22,080 nt of DNA from a virus: the IMG/VR virus record IMGVR_UViG_3300034355_000516, positions 1 to 22,080 of that record; one strand, written 5' to 3'. Below the pieces are notes generated by a model. It did not search any database. It saw only the letters and a program-made list of their open reading frames with translations, and was not told the DNA's origin. A program made the position numbers and the translations under genes. Positions 13,627 through 22,080 of this stretch are shown here, piece after piece. Every line of letters starts with the position of its first letter. Position 1 is the stretch's first letter.

Positions 13627-14027
13627 GACTAGACGCACTTCTACAAGTTGGTGGTAAGCTGATTGACAAGTTAATTCCTGATCCAGAAGCCAAAGCCAAG
13701 GCGCAGCTTGAGCTGGCCAAGATGGCTCAAGACGGCGAGCTGGCTAAGTTGGCCAATGAAACCAAGTTATATGAGGTTGAGCAAGAGAATGTCACCAGAC
13801 GCACTGAAGCTGATATGTCCAGTGATTCTTGGCTGTCCAAGAACATACGCCCAATGACATTAATCTTTTTGTTGGTAGCCTATTCTGGCTTTGCGATTGC
13901 TTCTATCTTTGAACTTGAGACTCGCGGAGCTTACGTTGAGCTGCTCGGCCAGTGGGGAATGCTGGTAATGTCGTTTTACTTTGGTGGCCGAACTATGGAA
14001 AAAATTGCAGATAGGGTGAAGAAATGA
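13620..14027 (+). CDS. Holin of the 3TM (gene-transfer-agent-type) family
   Basis: A 135-residue protein resembling the HOL3TMs family, found in phages and gene-transfer agents. The N-terminal amphipathic region has LIDKLIPDPEAKAKAQLELAK (split over about 15-35) and a charged helix. SDSWLSKNIRPMTLIFLL (about 67-84) begins the first membrane segment, and LLGQWGMLVMSFYFGG (about 108-123) the second; both phrases are typical of the family. It would make membrane lesions that release or activate the endolysin. AAGGA at 13609-13613 supports the start. It sits directly before the M15 endolysin, joined by an ATGA overlap. Confidence 0.86.
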   Translation: MLGLDALLQVGGKLIDKLIPDPEAKAKAQLELAKMAQDGELAKLANETKLYEVEQENVTRRTEADMSSDSWLSKNIRPMTLIFLLVAYSGFAIASIFELETRGAYVELLGQWGMLVMSFYFGGRTMEKIADRVKK

Positions 14028-14452
14028 ATTTAACTGAACACTTTACACTTGAAGAACTAACCCACACTGACCACCGCCAGTTTGACAATATCCCAAATGA
14101 AGCCGAACTTGAAAACCTCAAACGTCTTGCGGCCTTCCTTGAGGAGGTCAAAACTGCCTTGGGCGGAAGACCAATTATGGTTAACTCAGCTTTTCGCAGT
14201 AAGCAAGTTAATGATGCTGTGGGTTCTAAAGATACTAGCCAGCATCGCATTGGTTGTGCTGTGGACATCAGAGTACCTCAACTAACACCAGATGAAGTAG
14301 TCAAAACCATCATTGCCTCTGGTTTACCTTACGACCAAGTGATACGTGAGTTTGATCGTTGGACGCATTTGAGCATTCCAAACGAGCCCAGCCGAGCACC
14401 TAGAAAACAAGCGTTAATCATCGACAAACAAGGCACTCGGCTGTATGCTTGA
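14024..14452 (+). CDS. M15-family peptidase endolysin
   Basis: A 142-residue zinc peptidase of the D-Ala-D-Ala carboxypeptidase type (Peptidase_M15_3), used by many phages to cut peptidoglycan cross-links. The conserved SAFRSKQVNDAVG (55-67), SQHRIGCAVDIRV (72-84) with zinc ligands H74 and D81, and the WTHLS motif (113-117) with H115 are visible. E109 or D111 in IREFDRW is the likely catalytic acid. It has no signal peptide, so release depends on the adjacent holin. The start overlaps the holin stop (ATGA). Length is that of the catalytic domain alone; there is no cell-wall-binding domain, as is usual for Gram-negative hosts. Confidence 0.88.
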   Translation: MNLTEHFTLEELTHTDHRQFDNIPNEAELENLKRLAAFLEEVKTALGGRPIMVNSAFRSKQVNDAVGSKDTSQHRIGCAVDIRVPQLTPDEVVKTIIASGLPYDQVIREFDRWTHLSIPNEPSRAPRKQALIIDKQGTRLYA

Positions 14453-14482
14453 TGCACACCCAAATTGATGGGAAAATAAGCT

Positions 14483-16570
14483 ATGGCACTTAAAAAACTT
14501 ATACTGAAACCGGGAGTTAACCGGGAGAACACCCGTTATACCAACGAAGGTGGCTGGTATGAGTCTGACAAAGTGCGGTTCCGCCAAGGCTCGCCTGAAA
14601 AGATTGGTGGCTGGGCACGTATATCTGCGTCTACATTCCAAGGTCTGTGCCGTTCCTTATGGAACTGGATCACGCTAGACAACTTAAACCTAATTGGTGT
14701 AGGCACTAACTTAAAGTTTTACCTTGAACTAGGTGGTGAGTACAACGATATTACGCCTATTCGCGCTTCGGCTATCCTAAGTAACCCGTTTGCCACAACT
14801 AACCTGCTTACCCTAGTTACAGTTACAGACGCAGCCCACGGCGCAATCACGGGTGACTTTGTAACGTTTAGCAACGTAGCTCCCGTAGGTGGCCTTGATT
14901 TAAACGGTGAGTATTCTATTACTTACGTTGATGCTAATACCTACACTATTACAGCTTCTAGCGCGGCTACTTCTACTGTAGCGGCTGGTGGTGGCTCGAC
15001 TGTTAATGCAATCTATCAAATCAACGTAGGCGATCCATACGAGATTCCACTGGCCGGCTGGGGTGCTGGTACGTGGGGCGCAGGAACTTGGGGATTTGGC
15101 GGTACATCTACCTCTGCTCTTCGTCTATGGAGCCAGAACAACTTTGGTGAAGACTTGGTTTATGGTTTCCGTGGTGGCCCAATCTACTACTGGGATGCTG
15201 GTTATGGCGTAGACGCTGCCTTAGCTTCAATTACCATAGCTTCTCCTGCGGTGGTCACTGCCGCTTATAGTTTGCCAAATGGTTCTCCAGTCATACTTAC
15301 AAACAGCGGGTATCCTGCTGCTTTGCCTACAGGTTTGTCTCCCGGAACCATTTACTACGTCATTAACTCTAGTGGCAATACATTTAACCTAGCAGCCACT
15401 GTTGGCGGCGCGGCTATTACCACGACAGGAACGCAGTCTGGTGATCACTACATCATGCCTAATGGTGTAGACATTGCAAGTTTGGCGGGTGCATCAGACT
15501 GCCCAATCATTCAGAACTTTGTATTTGTATCTGACATTAGTCGGTTTGTTTTTGCGTTTGGCTGTAATGATCTAGGATCTACCACACAAAATCCTATGTT
15601 GATTCGCTGGTCGGATCAGGAGTCTGTAGTTAACTGGACACCCTCTGCTACTAATCAGGCCGGTAGTGTTACGTTGTCTCACGGCTCAAGCATCGTAACT
15701 GCCATTCAAACCCGCCAAGAGATTTTGGTGTGGACTGATTCTGCCATTTATTCTCTCCAATACATTGGCCCGCCAGTGGTTTGGTCTAGCCAGTTGATGG
15801 GAGATAACATCTCTATCCTTGGTCAAAACGCAGCGGCTCAAGCTTCTGGTGTGGTGTACTGGATGGGTGTGGATAAGTTTTATCTGTACGATGGACGTTT
15901 GCAAACTTTGCCATGCGACCTTCGCCGGTACGTTTACCAAGACATTAACCTCCAGCAAAACCAACAGGTTTTTGCCAGTACAAACGAAGGCTTTAATGAA
16001 GTCTGGTGGTTCTATTGCTCGGCTGGCAGTTTAGTTGCCAACCGTTATGTGGTGTACAACTACCTTGAGAAAATCTGGTACTACGGCACTATGGAGCGCA
16101 CAGCTTGGCTTGATTCTGGCCTAAGAGACTTTCCTATTGCCGCTACGTACAACTACAACTTGGTCGATCAAGAGTTTGGCTTAGACAATAATGAGACAGG
16201 TACGCCCGCAGGTATTGAGGCTTACATCTCATCCTCAGAGTTTGACATTGAAGATGGCGAGCACTTTGGTTTTGTTTGGAGAATGCTGCCTGACTTAACG
16301 TTCTCAGGCTCAGACGCTTCTCCAACTCCGCAAGTTACGTACACTTTGTATCCTATGCAGAACTCAGGTTCTGGTACTGGCACGGCGGTAAACAAAGATG
16401 TAGATAAATTAACGGGCGCTCAGTACACAGTGACTGAAGGCTTTACAGGCCAAATTAATACCCGTGTGCGGGGCAGGCAGTTAATCTTGAAGGTTAGTTC
16501 AGACAACCTTGGAACAACATGGCAGTTGGGTGCTACCCGTATTGACATCAGACCGGACGGCAGACGATGA
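14483..16570 (+). CDS. Large virion protein, P22-gp10-like stabilisation/hub candidate
   Basis: A 695-residue protein. The N-terminus has LKPGVNRENTRYTNEGGWY and VRFRQGSPEKIGGW (within 8-47), and the middle has WGAGTWGAGTWGFGG followed by ALRLWSQNNFGEDLVYGFRG (about 190-230). The C-terminus has RGRQLILKVSSDN and WQLGATRIDIRP. These resemble the DNA stabilisation / neck proteins of P22-like and related podoviruses, built largely of beta-propeller sheets, though I cannot confirm this. Such proteins close the portal or form a tail hub. It follows the endolysin after 30 bases with no clear terminator, and overlaps the next gene by ATGA. Confidence 0.7.
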   Translation: MALKKLILKPGVNRENTRYTNEGGWYESDKVRFRQGSPEKIGGWARISASTFQGLCRSLWNWITLDNLNLIGVGTNLKFYLELGGEYNDITPIRASAILSNPFATTNLLTLVTVTDAAHGAITGDFVTFSNVAPVGGLDLNGEYSITYVDANTYTITASSAATSTVAAGGGSTVNAIYQINVGDPYEIPLAGWGAGTWGAGTWGFGGTSTSALRLWSQNNFGEDLVYGFRGGPIYYWDAGYGVDAALASITIASPAVVTAAYSLPNGSPVILTNSGYPAALPTGLSPGTIYYVINSSGNTFNLAATVGGAAITTTGTQSGDHYIMPNGVDIASLAGASDCPIIQNFVFVSDISRFVFAFGCNDLGSTTQNPMLIRWSDQESVVNWTPSATNQAGSVTLSHGSSIVTAIQTRQEILVWTDSAIYSLQYIGPPVVWSSQLMGDNISILGQNAAAQASGVVYWMGVDKFYLYDGRLQTLPCDLRRYVYQDINLQQNQQVFASTNEGFNEVWWFYCSAGSLVANRYVVYNYLEKIWYYGTMERTAWLDSGLRDFPIAATYNYNLVDQEFGLDNNETGTPAGIEAYISSSEFDIEDGEHFGFVWRMLPDLTFSGSDASPTPQVTYTLYPMQNSGSGTGTAVNKDVDKLTGAQYTVTEGFTGQINTRVRGRQLILKVSSDNLGTTWQLGATRIDIRPDGRR

Positions 16571-16914
16571 GCTTTCTTGTTACCACCGACTTTGAACTAA
16601 ACAAGGTAGCCGCGCCTAATCTGCCGTTGCCTCCAACGGAATACGACCGCGTGTATTTTGATCAGATGCTAAACATTTTGCGTCTGTATTTTAATAGGCT
16701 TGATGCTTTAACAACTCAGTTAATGACTTCTGGCGTAGTGCCTCCCTTGGTTAATTACACTGTGGCTACGCTACCCAGCGCGGTCACTTCTGGTAAGGGC
16801 GCAAGGTCTTTTGTAACAGATGCTTTAGGCCCAACGTTTGGGGCAACCGTGGTAACTGGCGGGGCAGTAGCTGTGCCCGTTTACTCAGATGGAACTAATT
16901 GGAAGGTCGGATGA
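16567..16914 (+). CDS. Small conserved phage structural protein
   Basis: A 115-residue protein. The N-terminal half is helical (YDRVYFDQMLNILRLYFNRLD, about 26-46) and the C-terminal half beta-rich, ending YSDGTNWKVG, a pattern often found at the C-terminus of phage tail or fibre modules. TVATLPSA, ARSFVTDA and FGATVVTGGAVAVPVYSDG are recognisable phrases. This suggests an adaptor or a tail-fibre network protein. It follows the hub-like protein with an ATGA overlap (16567-16570) and ends in ATGA with the next gene. I do not recognise a named family. Confidence 0.7.
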   Translation: MSFLVTTDFELNKVAAPNLPLPPTEYDRVYFDQMLNILRLYFNRLDALTTQLMTSGVVPPLVNYTVATLPSAVTSGKGARSFVTDALGPTFGATVVTGGAVAVPVYSDGTNWKVG

Positions 16915-19900
16915 TGCCAGTTGATTATTTTGCACAACAATTTGGAAAAGATGTATTTGAAGATACATCGCCTGCAACTCCAGCCCCCATACCTACACCC
17001 GTGGCAACTACACCAGCTCCTGTAGCGTTGCCTTCTCCAGCGCCGCCAGCAATGACGGTTAACGATCTGTACACGCAGTATCTTGGCCGAGCTCCTGATG
17101 AAGGCGGTCTTCAGTATTGGCAAGGTGCGTTTGGTACGGGCGTTGTAACACCAGAACAGCAAGCCAGCTTTATGCAAGCGGCTCAAGGAGAGCTGGCCAA
17201 TCGCTCTGTAACTGAACAACAGCAGTTAGCTCCCAACCTTGTAAACAATCAAACAGTAACCAACCTGTCTCCTCAAGGCGTTCAAAAACGAATTATTGAT
17301 GAGGAACAAAAGCGAGCTATAACTGAGGGTCGTAGCATTGTAAGTGACGGGATTGCATCTCTTCCGCCAAAACCAATAGACACAGGTGGAGAAGGTTTTA
17401 AAAATGATATTGACTTTTCCCATCACACGGTTGGAGGTATGTTTAGGCCTGTTGATTTAGGAAATGGAACGTTTAGAACTGCAAACGGAAGCCTCATTGA
17501 TAAAGAGGGCTACCCAGTTACAGATGTTGCTTCGTTATACCAACAGTACCTTGGCCGAGCCCCTGATTCACAGAGCGTAATAGATTATTGGAAGAAAGAG
17601 TTTGGTGATTCTTTAGACCCATCTGAAATTGCTAGATTTGAAGCTGCTGCAAACACTGAAAAAACCAATACAAAAGCAGTTAATGATTTGTATGCGTCTA
17701 TTGGCCGTACTGGAATGGGCACTGAAATCAACCAAATTGATCAAGGTGGGTTTGAATACTGGAATAAGATTGCCGGCTCTGGACTAACACCAGAACAACT
17801 AAAACAAAGATTTAACACGGAAGTTAACCAGTTTTTAATTGACAGGAAAGATGATCCCTATTCAAAATTTGTAGCGCCTACTTTTCTTAAGTCAATTACA
17901 GACACCATTGCTAAAGACACAACGCTGTCGGCTTTTGACAAGAACAACAAGATCTTTGAAACTGCTCAGTCTTATGGCATGGATGACGCCGCTATTGACA
18001 AAGCTTTTGGCAAAGAAGCTGCTGATGCATATCGTAAGGATTACGGCAGTCAGATTAAATCTTTTATTACAACCTCACTGGCCAAGGATGAGGGCACTAC
18101 ATTTGATGAAATAGCCACCATTAAGAATGAATCCCGGACTCGAGGTCTTGATGCGTCAGAAATAGCCAAGTACTCTGGTTTAAAAAAAGACGGGGTAGAT
18201 TCCCTGTTTGATGCTTACGACAAGGGTCTTGCTAACCTTGCCAAGGGTTTTGAGGAGGCTAAGACTAAGGCTGGTACAGACGCTACAGCCCTGTCCGAAG
18301 CTGAAGCCAACAAAGCCAAGACCATGCTGGCACTCCAAAGCCAGTACAAAGTCACAGATGAAGACCTTGCCAAAGCTGGAAACACCACAGTCAAGGCAGT
18401 CCAAGACTACTTAAACCCTGTTAAAGAAGCTCCAAAGACTCTTGAAGCTTTGATGAACGACACCAAAATGTCGGCGGCAGAGATCAGGGCAAAGATTGAA
18501 GAACTTAAAACCAACCCAGCCGTTGATGGAATTTACGGCGCGGCTTTGCAAAAGTTCAGCGAAAAGGCTGCTAAGGATTACTCTGGTTCATACGGCGGCA
18601 AGAACTACGAAAGCCTAAACCCTATTGCTGTTAGTACGGTTCTAGAACAGCTCAAAGCCCAGCAAGCCGCTGGCACAGCTCAGTACTACCAAGGTGGGGC
18701 TAGTGGGGGTAAGAAGGGCGGCTTTGGATCGTTGGATGCAATGACTGAAGACATGGCCAAGAACCTTGTTGCGGCTGGTATTACTGACATTCGCCAAGTT
18801 GGTGAAATTCCTGTTTATACGCCTGTAGAAGAAATGTATAAAACGTACAACGGGAAACAAATTCGCACCCAAACTGATGAGGACGGCAAAACTTCTAGTT
18901 ATATTTACGAGCCTACAGGGAAAATGGTAACGGGTAGTTATGGAGACGGCGGAGATTACGAATACCCTGAAATGCGTATGGTTGCGGTTCCCAAGGATGC
19001 AAAACTTGAATCTGTGTATGGTCTTTCTAAAGATGGTGGTGAGTATGGTAGCTACCTTGAACCAGTTGACTCATCAAAATTAACAAAAGATAAAAATGGA
19101 AAAATAGTTACCCAAACTAGCACAGCGGCTGGTAACAAAGTCACTGGTGAATTACTATCCAAGGCATCCAATTATGCCGAACGCACTGGTGGTAACTCTT
19201 GGTCTGGCACGTTCAGGGGTAAAGGCAACACCGGCTACAACGTCCAGTTTAAAGACGGCAACCCTATTTTTTATACAAGTGGCGCGTCTAGCAGTGATAT
19301 GGGGCAGCTTGCACCACTCTTGGCCGTAGCATCGTTCATTCCCGGTGTTGCACCATTTGCACAGGCCATTAATGCGCTTTATGCGGCAAGCGAAGGTAAC
19401 TGGAAGCAGGCTTTGTTAAGCGCGCTACCTGTGGGCGGAGAGATTGCAAAGACGCTTGGCGCTAGTGCAGGAACGTTGTCTAACATTGGTACGGCTTCTA
19501 AGATTGCCAACGTGGCAAATGCTATTGACAACAAAGATATTTTGGGTCTGGCCATGAGTGGCGCGGGTTTAGCTTCCGATAAGAATTTGTTTGGCCCAGA
19601 TGCGTTTAATCCTAGCGCAAATGTTGTTGGCAACTTATCAACCAAAGACTTATTGTCTGGCGCGTCTATTGCCAAGGCTATTGAAAACAAAGATCTGACA
19701 TCATTGGCAAATATTGGCGCCCAGATGTCTGGAAGCTCGGATGCCGTTACAGCTGCAAAAGGTTTGTCTTTGATAAAAGCTTTGGAGTCTAAGAACCCCA
19801 TGGCTGCTATTGCTCAAGTAGCTTCACAGTTGAACTTAAACAAAGACGTAATTGGTAAGGCCGGCGGGGGTCTTGCATCATTACCCGGCTTGATAAAGAA

Positions 19901-20033
19901 TGGTGGCAAGGATACACTTACAGATAAGACTGCCTTTGATGGGCTTGGTGGTAGCTTGGTGGCAAAATTGCTTAATCAGCAGCCTCCAGCAATCCGTGAA
20001 GCAATGTTGAAAAAAATGACACAAGCGGCTTAA
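16911..20033 (+). CDS. Large virion protein with DUF4214 motifs, possible internal/ejection protein
   Basis: About 1040 residues from ATG 16911, or 1039 from ATG 16914, which is better spaced (seven bases) from GGAAGG at 16901-16906. A Pro-rich linker spans about 22-47. Two DUF4214-like motifs, LYTQYLGRAPDEGGLQYW (53-70) and LYQQYLGRAPD (209-219), and a degenerate third (LYASIGR near 259) follow. The middle is a long helical, Lys/Glu/Ala-rich region. Near 790-830 is a hydrophobic stretch (LAPLLAVASFIPGVAPF), followed by Ala/Gly/Ser-rich repeats. Its size, helices and hydrophobic patch recall internal virion proteins ejected with DNA, but a tail role is also possible. DUF4214 has no assigned biochemistry. 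No enzyme motif was found. Confidence 0.72.
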   Translation: MMPVDYFAQQFGKDVFEDTSPATPAPIPTPVATTPAPVALPSPAPPAMTVNDLYTQYLGRAPDEGGLQYWQGAFGTGVVTPEQQASFMQAAQGELANRSVTEQQQLAPNLVNNQTVTNLSPQGVQKRIIDEEQKRAITEGRSIVSDGIASLPPKPIDTGGEGFKNDIDFSHHTVGGMFRPVDLGNGTFRTANGSLIDKEGYPVTDVASLYQQYLGRAPDSQSVIDYWKKEFGDSLDPSEIARFEAAANTEKTNTKAVNDLYASIGRTGMGTEINQIDQGGFEYWNKIAGSGLTPEQLKQRFNTEVNQFLIDRKDDPYSKFVAPTFLKSITDTIAKDTTLSAFDKNNKIFETAQSYGMDDAAIDKAFGKEAADAYRKDYGSQIKSFITTSLAKDEGTTFDEIATIKNESRTRGLDASEIAKYSGLKKDGVDSLFDAYDKGLANLAKGFEEAKTKAGTDATALSEAEANKAKTMLALQSQYKVTDEDLAKAGNTTVKAVQDYLNPVKEAPKTLEALMNDTKMSAAEIRAKIEELKTNPAVDGIYGAALQKFSEKAAKDYSGSYGGKNYESLNPIAVSTVLEQLKAQQAAGTAQYYQGGASGGKKGGFGSLDAMTEDMAKNLVAAGITDIRQVGEIPVYTPVEEMYKTYNGKQIRTQTDEDGKTSSYIYEPTGKMVTGSYGDGGDYEYPEMRMVAVPKDAKLESVYGLSKDGGEYGSYLEPVDSSKLTKDKNGKIVTQTSTAAGNKVTGELLSKASNYAERTGGNSWSGTFRGKGNTGYNVQFKDGNPIFYTSGASSSDMGQLAPLLAVASFIPGVAPFAQAINALYAASEGNWKQALLSALPVGGEIAKTLGASAGTLSNIGTASKIANVANAIDNKDILGLAMSGAGLASDKNLFGPDAFNPSANVVGNLSTKDLLSGASIAKAIENKDLTSLANIGAQMSGSSDAVTAAKGLSLIKALESKNPMAAIAQVASQLNLNKDVIGKAGGGLASLPGLIKNGGKDTLTDKTAFDGLGGSLVAKLLNQQPPAIREAMLKKMTQAA

Positions 20034-20034
20034 T

Positions 20035-20733
20035 ATGGATGAAGAATACAACTTTGACGATATGCTTGACAGCTACGGCGGTCAGGAAACAATGCCGTCT
20101 AATTTTGACTTTGGCAGTATGGACTTCACGCCCAACTTGCTTAACTTGCCCGACATGGCTCCGGTCAACTACGCCATGCCAACGGTTGATATGAGTCAAT
20201 ATAACTTTGGCTCTTTGGATGCAGGCCCAGCGGCCACACAGTTGTCCAGTGTAGATCAGGCTTACTTGAACCAGCTCAATGGAAGTATGCCGGCTCAAAA
20301 GGGCTTTATGGATTACGCCAAGGAGTATGGGCCTTATCTAATGTCGCCCAATCCTCTAGCAGCTATTTTGATTGATAAATTGTCTGGTGTTGTAGGTAAT
20401 GCTATTGGCGGCAAAGAAGGCCAGTTGGCTCAAACTGGAACGTCCAGCTTGTTAAGCGGGGCAACTCCCCAGCAAGCACTGATCAATACGGCACTGTCAG
20501 AAGCTGGCGGTAGGACGGCTGAAGGTATCTCAAGCTTACTGCCTAAGAGTGAGAACCCGTCACTGGTTGAAGAGTATTTAAGTAAGGCGGCTCCTAATGT
20601 GGGGGCTCAATTGGTAGCGGCGTTATTGACTGGTAACACAGGATCACTAGCACCAATGGTCAGAAATTCTTTGTTAGGTACCGGCAAGAACATGGCGGCT
20701 AACAGGGTGTTTGGCTCATTAACTGGAGATTGA
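20035..20733 (+). CDS. Virion-associated protein with acidic N-terminus
   Basis: A 232-residue protein. The first 70 residues are acidic and Met/Asn/Phe-rich with FDFGSMDF (24-31) and NFGSLDAGPAA (57-67), phrases that recur in the next gene. The middle has LAAILIDKLSGVVGNAIGG (about 110-128), mildly hydrophobic, and the C-terminal half is Ala/Ser/Leu-rich helix. No Shine-Dalgarno is visible; the ATG lies one base after the previous stop, so translation is probably coupled. I do not recognise a family; position and shared motifs with the next gene suggest both join the same structure. Confidence 0.65.
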   Translation: MDEEYNFDDMLDSYGGQETMPSNFDFGSMDFTPNLLNLPDMAPVNYAMPTVDMSQYNFGSLDAGPAATQLSSVDQAYLNQLNGSMPAQKGFMDYAKEYGPYLMSPNPLAAILIDKLSGVVGNAIGGKEGQLAQTGTSSLLSGATPQQALINTALSEAGGRTAEGISSLLPKSENPSLVEEYLSKAAPNVGAQLVAALLTGNTGSLAPMVRNSLLGTGKNMAANRVFGSLTGD

Positions 20734-20734
20734 T

Positions 20735-22080
20735 ATGGGTGACGAATTTGATTTTGGTAGCCTAGACGCTGGCGAGGGTGCTTTTGATATTTCCAGCTTT
20801 TTGGGCGGTGACAGTGGGATTGACTTTGGGTCTTTAGATGCTGGCCCCGGCGCCATGGATCTGTCCGGCCTTGAGGGCATTGACCTATCTGCTTTAGTGG
20901 GTGGCGATAGTGGGATTGACTTATCTGGCATAGATTTAGGCCCAGAAGCTTTTGATATTGCCAGCTTGTTGGGTGGTGATACAGAAGCGTTAAACCGTAG
21001 CCTTGGCTCAAAAAGAGTCAACCTTGATGAGTATGAAAGAAATCTCCTAGGCCCCGGTGACTTTGATCAAGCAGCTCCTCCAGCAAATATTGCAGAGCTT
21101 TTGACTTCAATGAACCCTAGTTCAGCTGAGAATCTTGCAGCTACAGACTTTAATGCTTTGTATAACGAAGGCTTAACGGATGAGCAAATTGCTAACCGTG
21201 AAAAGCAAATGGACTTTTACAAGGATAAAACCCAAGACTTTGGCGGCGCTGATGTCATGCAGTACTTTGACGAGTACGACAGGAACATGACCGACATCAT
21301 GCGAGACAAGGGCGGGTTTACCAGTCAGTGGCAAGATGTTGGCGGCAACAAGGTCATGATCAATGATGACCCGGTTGGCGGAAGTACAGCTACAGTTTAT
21401 AACCCAACCACTGAAAAAACATCGTATTTAAACGAAGCTCAGACCCAAGCGTTAATTGCTAACGGCACCCTTAATACCAAAGGTTCCGGTTACGTGGATG
21501 CAACGGGCGGCAAAGGCTATGTTCCCGGTGGCGGCAAAACTATTACCAATGCTGACGGCACAAAGACCGTTATCACTGGTGACGGAAAAGTTTTAAAAGT
21601 TGATAAAGACGGAACAGTCACTGATACTGGGAAGAAGGTTGACGTTAACGATAAAAGAATTGAAACAGATACCAAAAAAATTATTAAAGACGCAGTAACA
21701 ACTAAAACACCAACAACACCTAAAACACCAACTGGCAAAAAAGACAACAACAATATGCTCATGGCATTGTTGGCTTTGATGGCCATGATGAATAAGGGTG
21801 GCGGTGGCTCCAAGGGTTCAAGTGGGACAATCCCATCTTTACAGGCCAATCGTACACAACTTCCATACGGCCCAATATCTGGTTCACAGGCGCGTCCCGG
21901 AGCTGGTGGAACTACTTACTTCTCACCCACCACCTATACACAGCGAGCCGCTGGCGGTGGAATGATGTATGGCGGTGGTGGCATCTCTGATCTGGGTGGT
22001 TACTCAGATGGTGGACGTTTACTACGTGGCCCCGGTGACGGCGTATCAGATTCAATTCCTGCGACAATCGGTGGTAAACA
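20735..22080 (+). CDS. Low-complexity virion-associated protein (3' end outside window)
   Basis: At least 448 residues, open to the window end. GGAGA at 20725-20729 precedes ATG 20735 by five bases. Residues 5-82 contain three imperfect repeats (see repeat entry). A middle region (about 120-280) is mixed, with helices around QYFDEYDRNMTDIMRDKGG, then a Thr/Lys/Asp-rich stretch (about 270-335) and a short hydrophobic LMALLALMAMM near 344-354. The last part is Gly-rich, with MYGGGGISDLGGYSDGG and RGPGDGVSDSIPATIGG at the window edge. I recall a similar Gly-rich ending in other aquatic phage structural proteins, where more C-terminal sequence follows. Function is unknown. Confidence 0.7.
   Translation, partial: MGDEFDFGSLDAGEGAFDISSFLGGDSGIDFGSLDAGPGAMDLSGLEGIDLSALVGGDSGIDLSGIDLGPEAFDIASLLGGDTEALNRSLGSKRVNLDEYERNLLGPGDFDQAAPPANIAELLTSMNPSSAENLAATDFNALYNEGLTDEQIANREKQMDFYKDKTQDFGGADVMQYFDEYDRNMTDIMRDKGGFTSQWQDVGGNKVMINDDPVGGSTATVYNPTTEKTSYLNEAQTQALIANGTLNTKGSGYVDATGGKGYVPGGGKTITNADGTKTVITGDGKVLKVDKDGTVTDTGKKVDVNDKRIETDTKKIIKDAVTTKTPTTPKTPTGKKDNNNMLMALLALMAMMNKGGGGSKGSSGTIPSLQANRTQLPYGPISGSQARPGAGGTTYFSPTTYTQRAAGGGMMYGGGGISDLGGYSDGGRLLRGPGDGVSDSIPATIGGK
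20747..20980 (+). repeat. Three imperfect 24-32-residue repeats of the FGSLDAG type
   Basis: Residues 7-30, 31-62 and 63-86 of the protein starting at 20735 repeat the plan FGSLDAG, then DI(S/A)S or DLSG, then LGGD(S/T). The middle unit is longer by about eight residues (SGLEGIDL), as if a half-unit was duplicated. The last unit has replaced FGSLDAG by LSGIDLGP. The neighbouring protein (20035-20733) has a related NFGSLDAGPAA. Confidence 0.75.

Noticed and set aside
14453-14482. Terminator or promoter between endolysin and the large virion protein
   Set aside because: CCCA and TGGG could form only a four-pair stem, with no U tract and no clear promoter elements; the 30-base gap looks like an ordinary spacer.
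19379-19801. Minus-strand 140-codon open frame
   Set aside because: It lies entirely inside the large + strand virion gene, has no plausible start signal or family resemblance, and reflects the codon pattern of the Ala/Gly/Ser-rich gene.

Overview
The window looks like the late (structural and lysis) region of a tailed double-stranded DNA bacteriophage, most likely from an aquatic Gram-negative host. The phage call rests on tail-fibre-like and RCC1-propeller genes, a gene-transfer-agent-type 3TM holin, an M15 peptidase endolysin, and large virion-protein-like genes that match the architecture of podovirus-like metagenomic phages. The host call is inferred from a cassette of ADP-heptose (LPS inner-core sugar) genes. 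Every supported gene is on the + strand. Genes are packed end to end, many joined by ATGA or GTGA stop-start overlaps, and no gene-free stretch exceeds about 35 bases. I saw no tRNA, rRNA, CRISPR array, integrase or attachment site.

Layout. (1) 1-1271: the tail end of a gene, a tail-fibre-like protein (69-884) and a small structural protein (894-1271). (2) 1284-7694: four RCC1-repeat proteins, each with seven blades and so predicted to be a seven-bladed beta-propeller. They come as two A-B pairs with pair-specific N-terminal adaptors, and a 590-residue sulfotransferase-TPR-glycosyltransferase fusion sits between the pairs. (3) 7695-8779: a GIY-YIG/NUMOD3 homing endonuclease lies between a 16-codon remnant of a gene start and a full copy of the same gene (8390-8779). 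(4) 8776-12815: an accessory metabolic cassette. It holds a methyltransferase, an APS-kinase-like/nucleotidyltransferase fusion, a small conserved phage protein, an HldE-C-like adenylyltransferase, a cupin, a small HAD phosphatase-like protein, an HldE-N-like PfkB kinase and an HldD-like epimerase. (5) 12825-14452: lysis region with a secreted small protein, a charged helical protein, a two-TM membrane protein, a 3TM holin and an M15 endolysin. (6) 14483-22080: virion proteins, including a 695-residue hub/stabilisation-like protein, a small conserved protein, a roughly 1040-residue protein with DUF4214 motifs, and two related low-complexity proteins, the last running off the window.

How the genes may fit together. 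The cassette covers the kinase, phosphatase, adenylyltransferase and epimerase steps of ADP-heptose synthesis and lacks only the isomerase GmhA. The fusion gene among the tail genes carries a heptosyltransferase-like (GT9/GT41-like) domain, which could use ADP-heptose, and a sulfotransferase domain, which would need PAPS; an APS-kinase-like domain is encoded in the cassette. A reasonable inference is that the phage makes and transfers a modified (possibly sulfated) heptose, either onto host LPS or onto its own Ser/Thr/Asn-rich propeller proteins. The acceptor cannot be told from sequence. The strongest leads are this sugar system, the duplicated propeller pairs with two covarying blade classes, and the endonuclease that appears to have arrived with, or left behind, a second start of its target gene.
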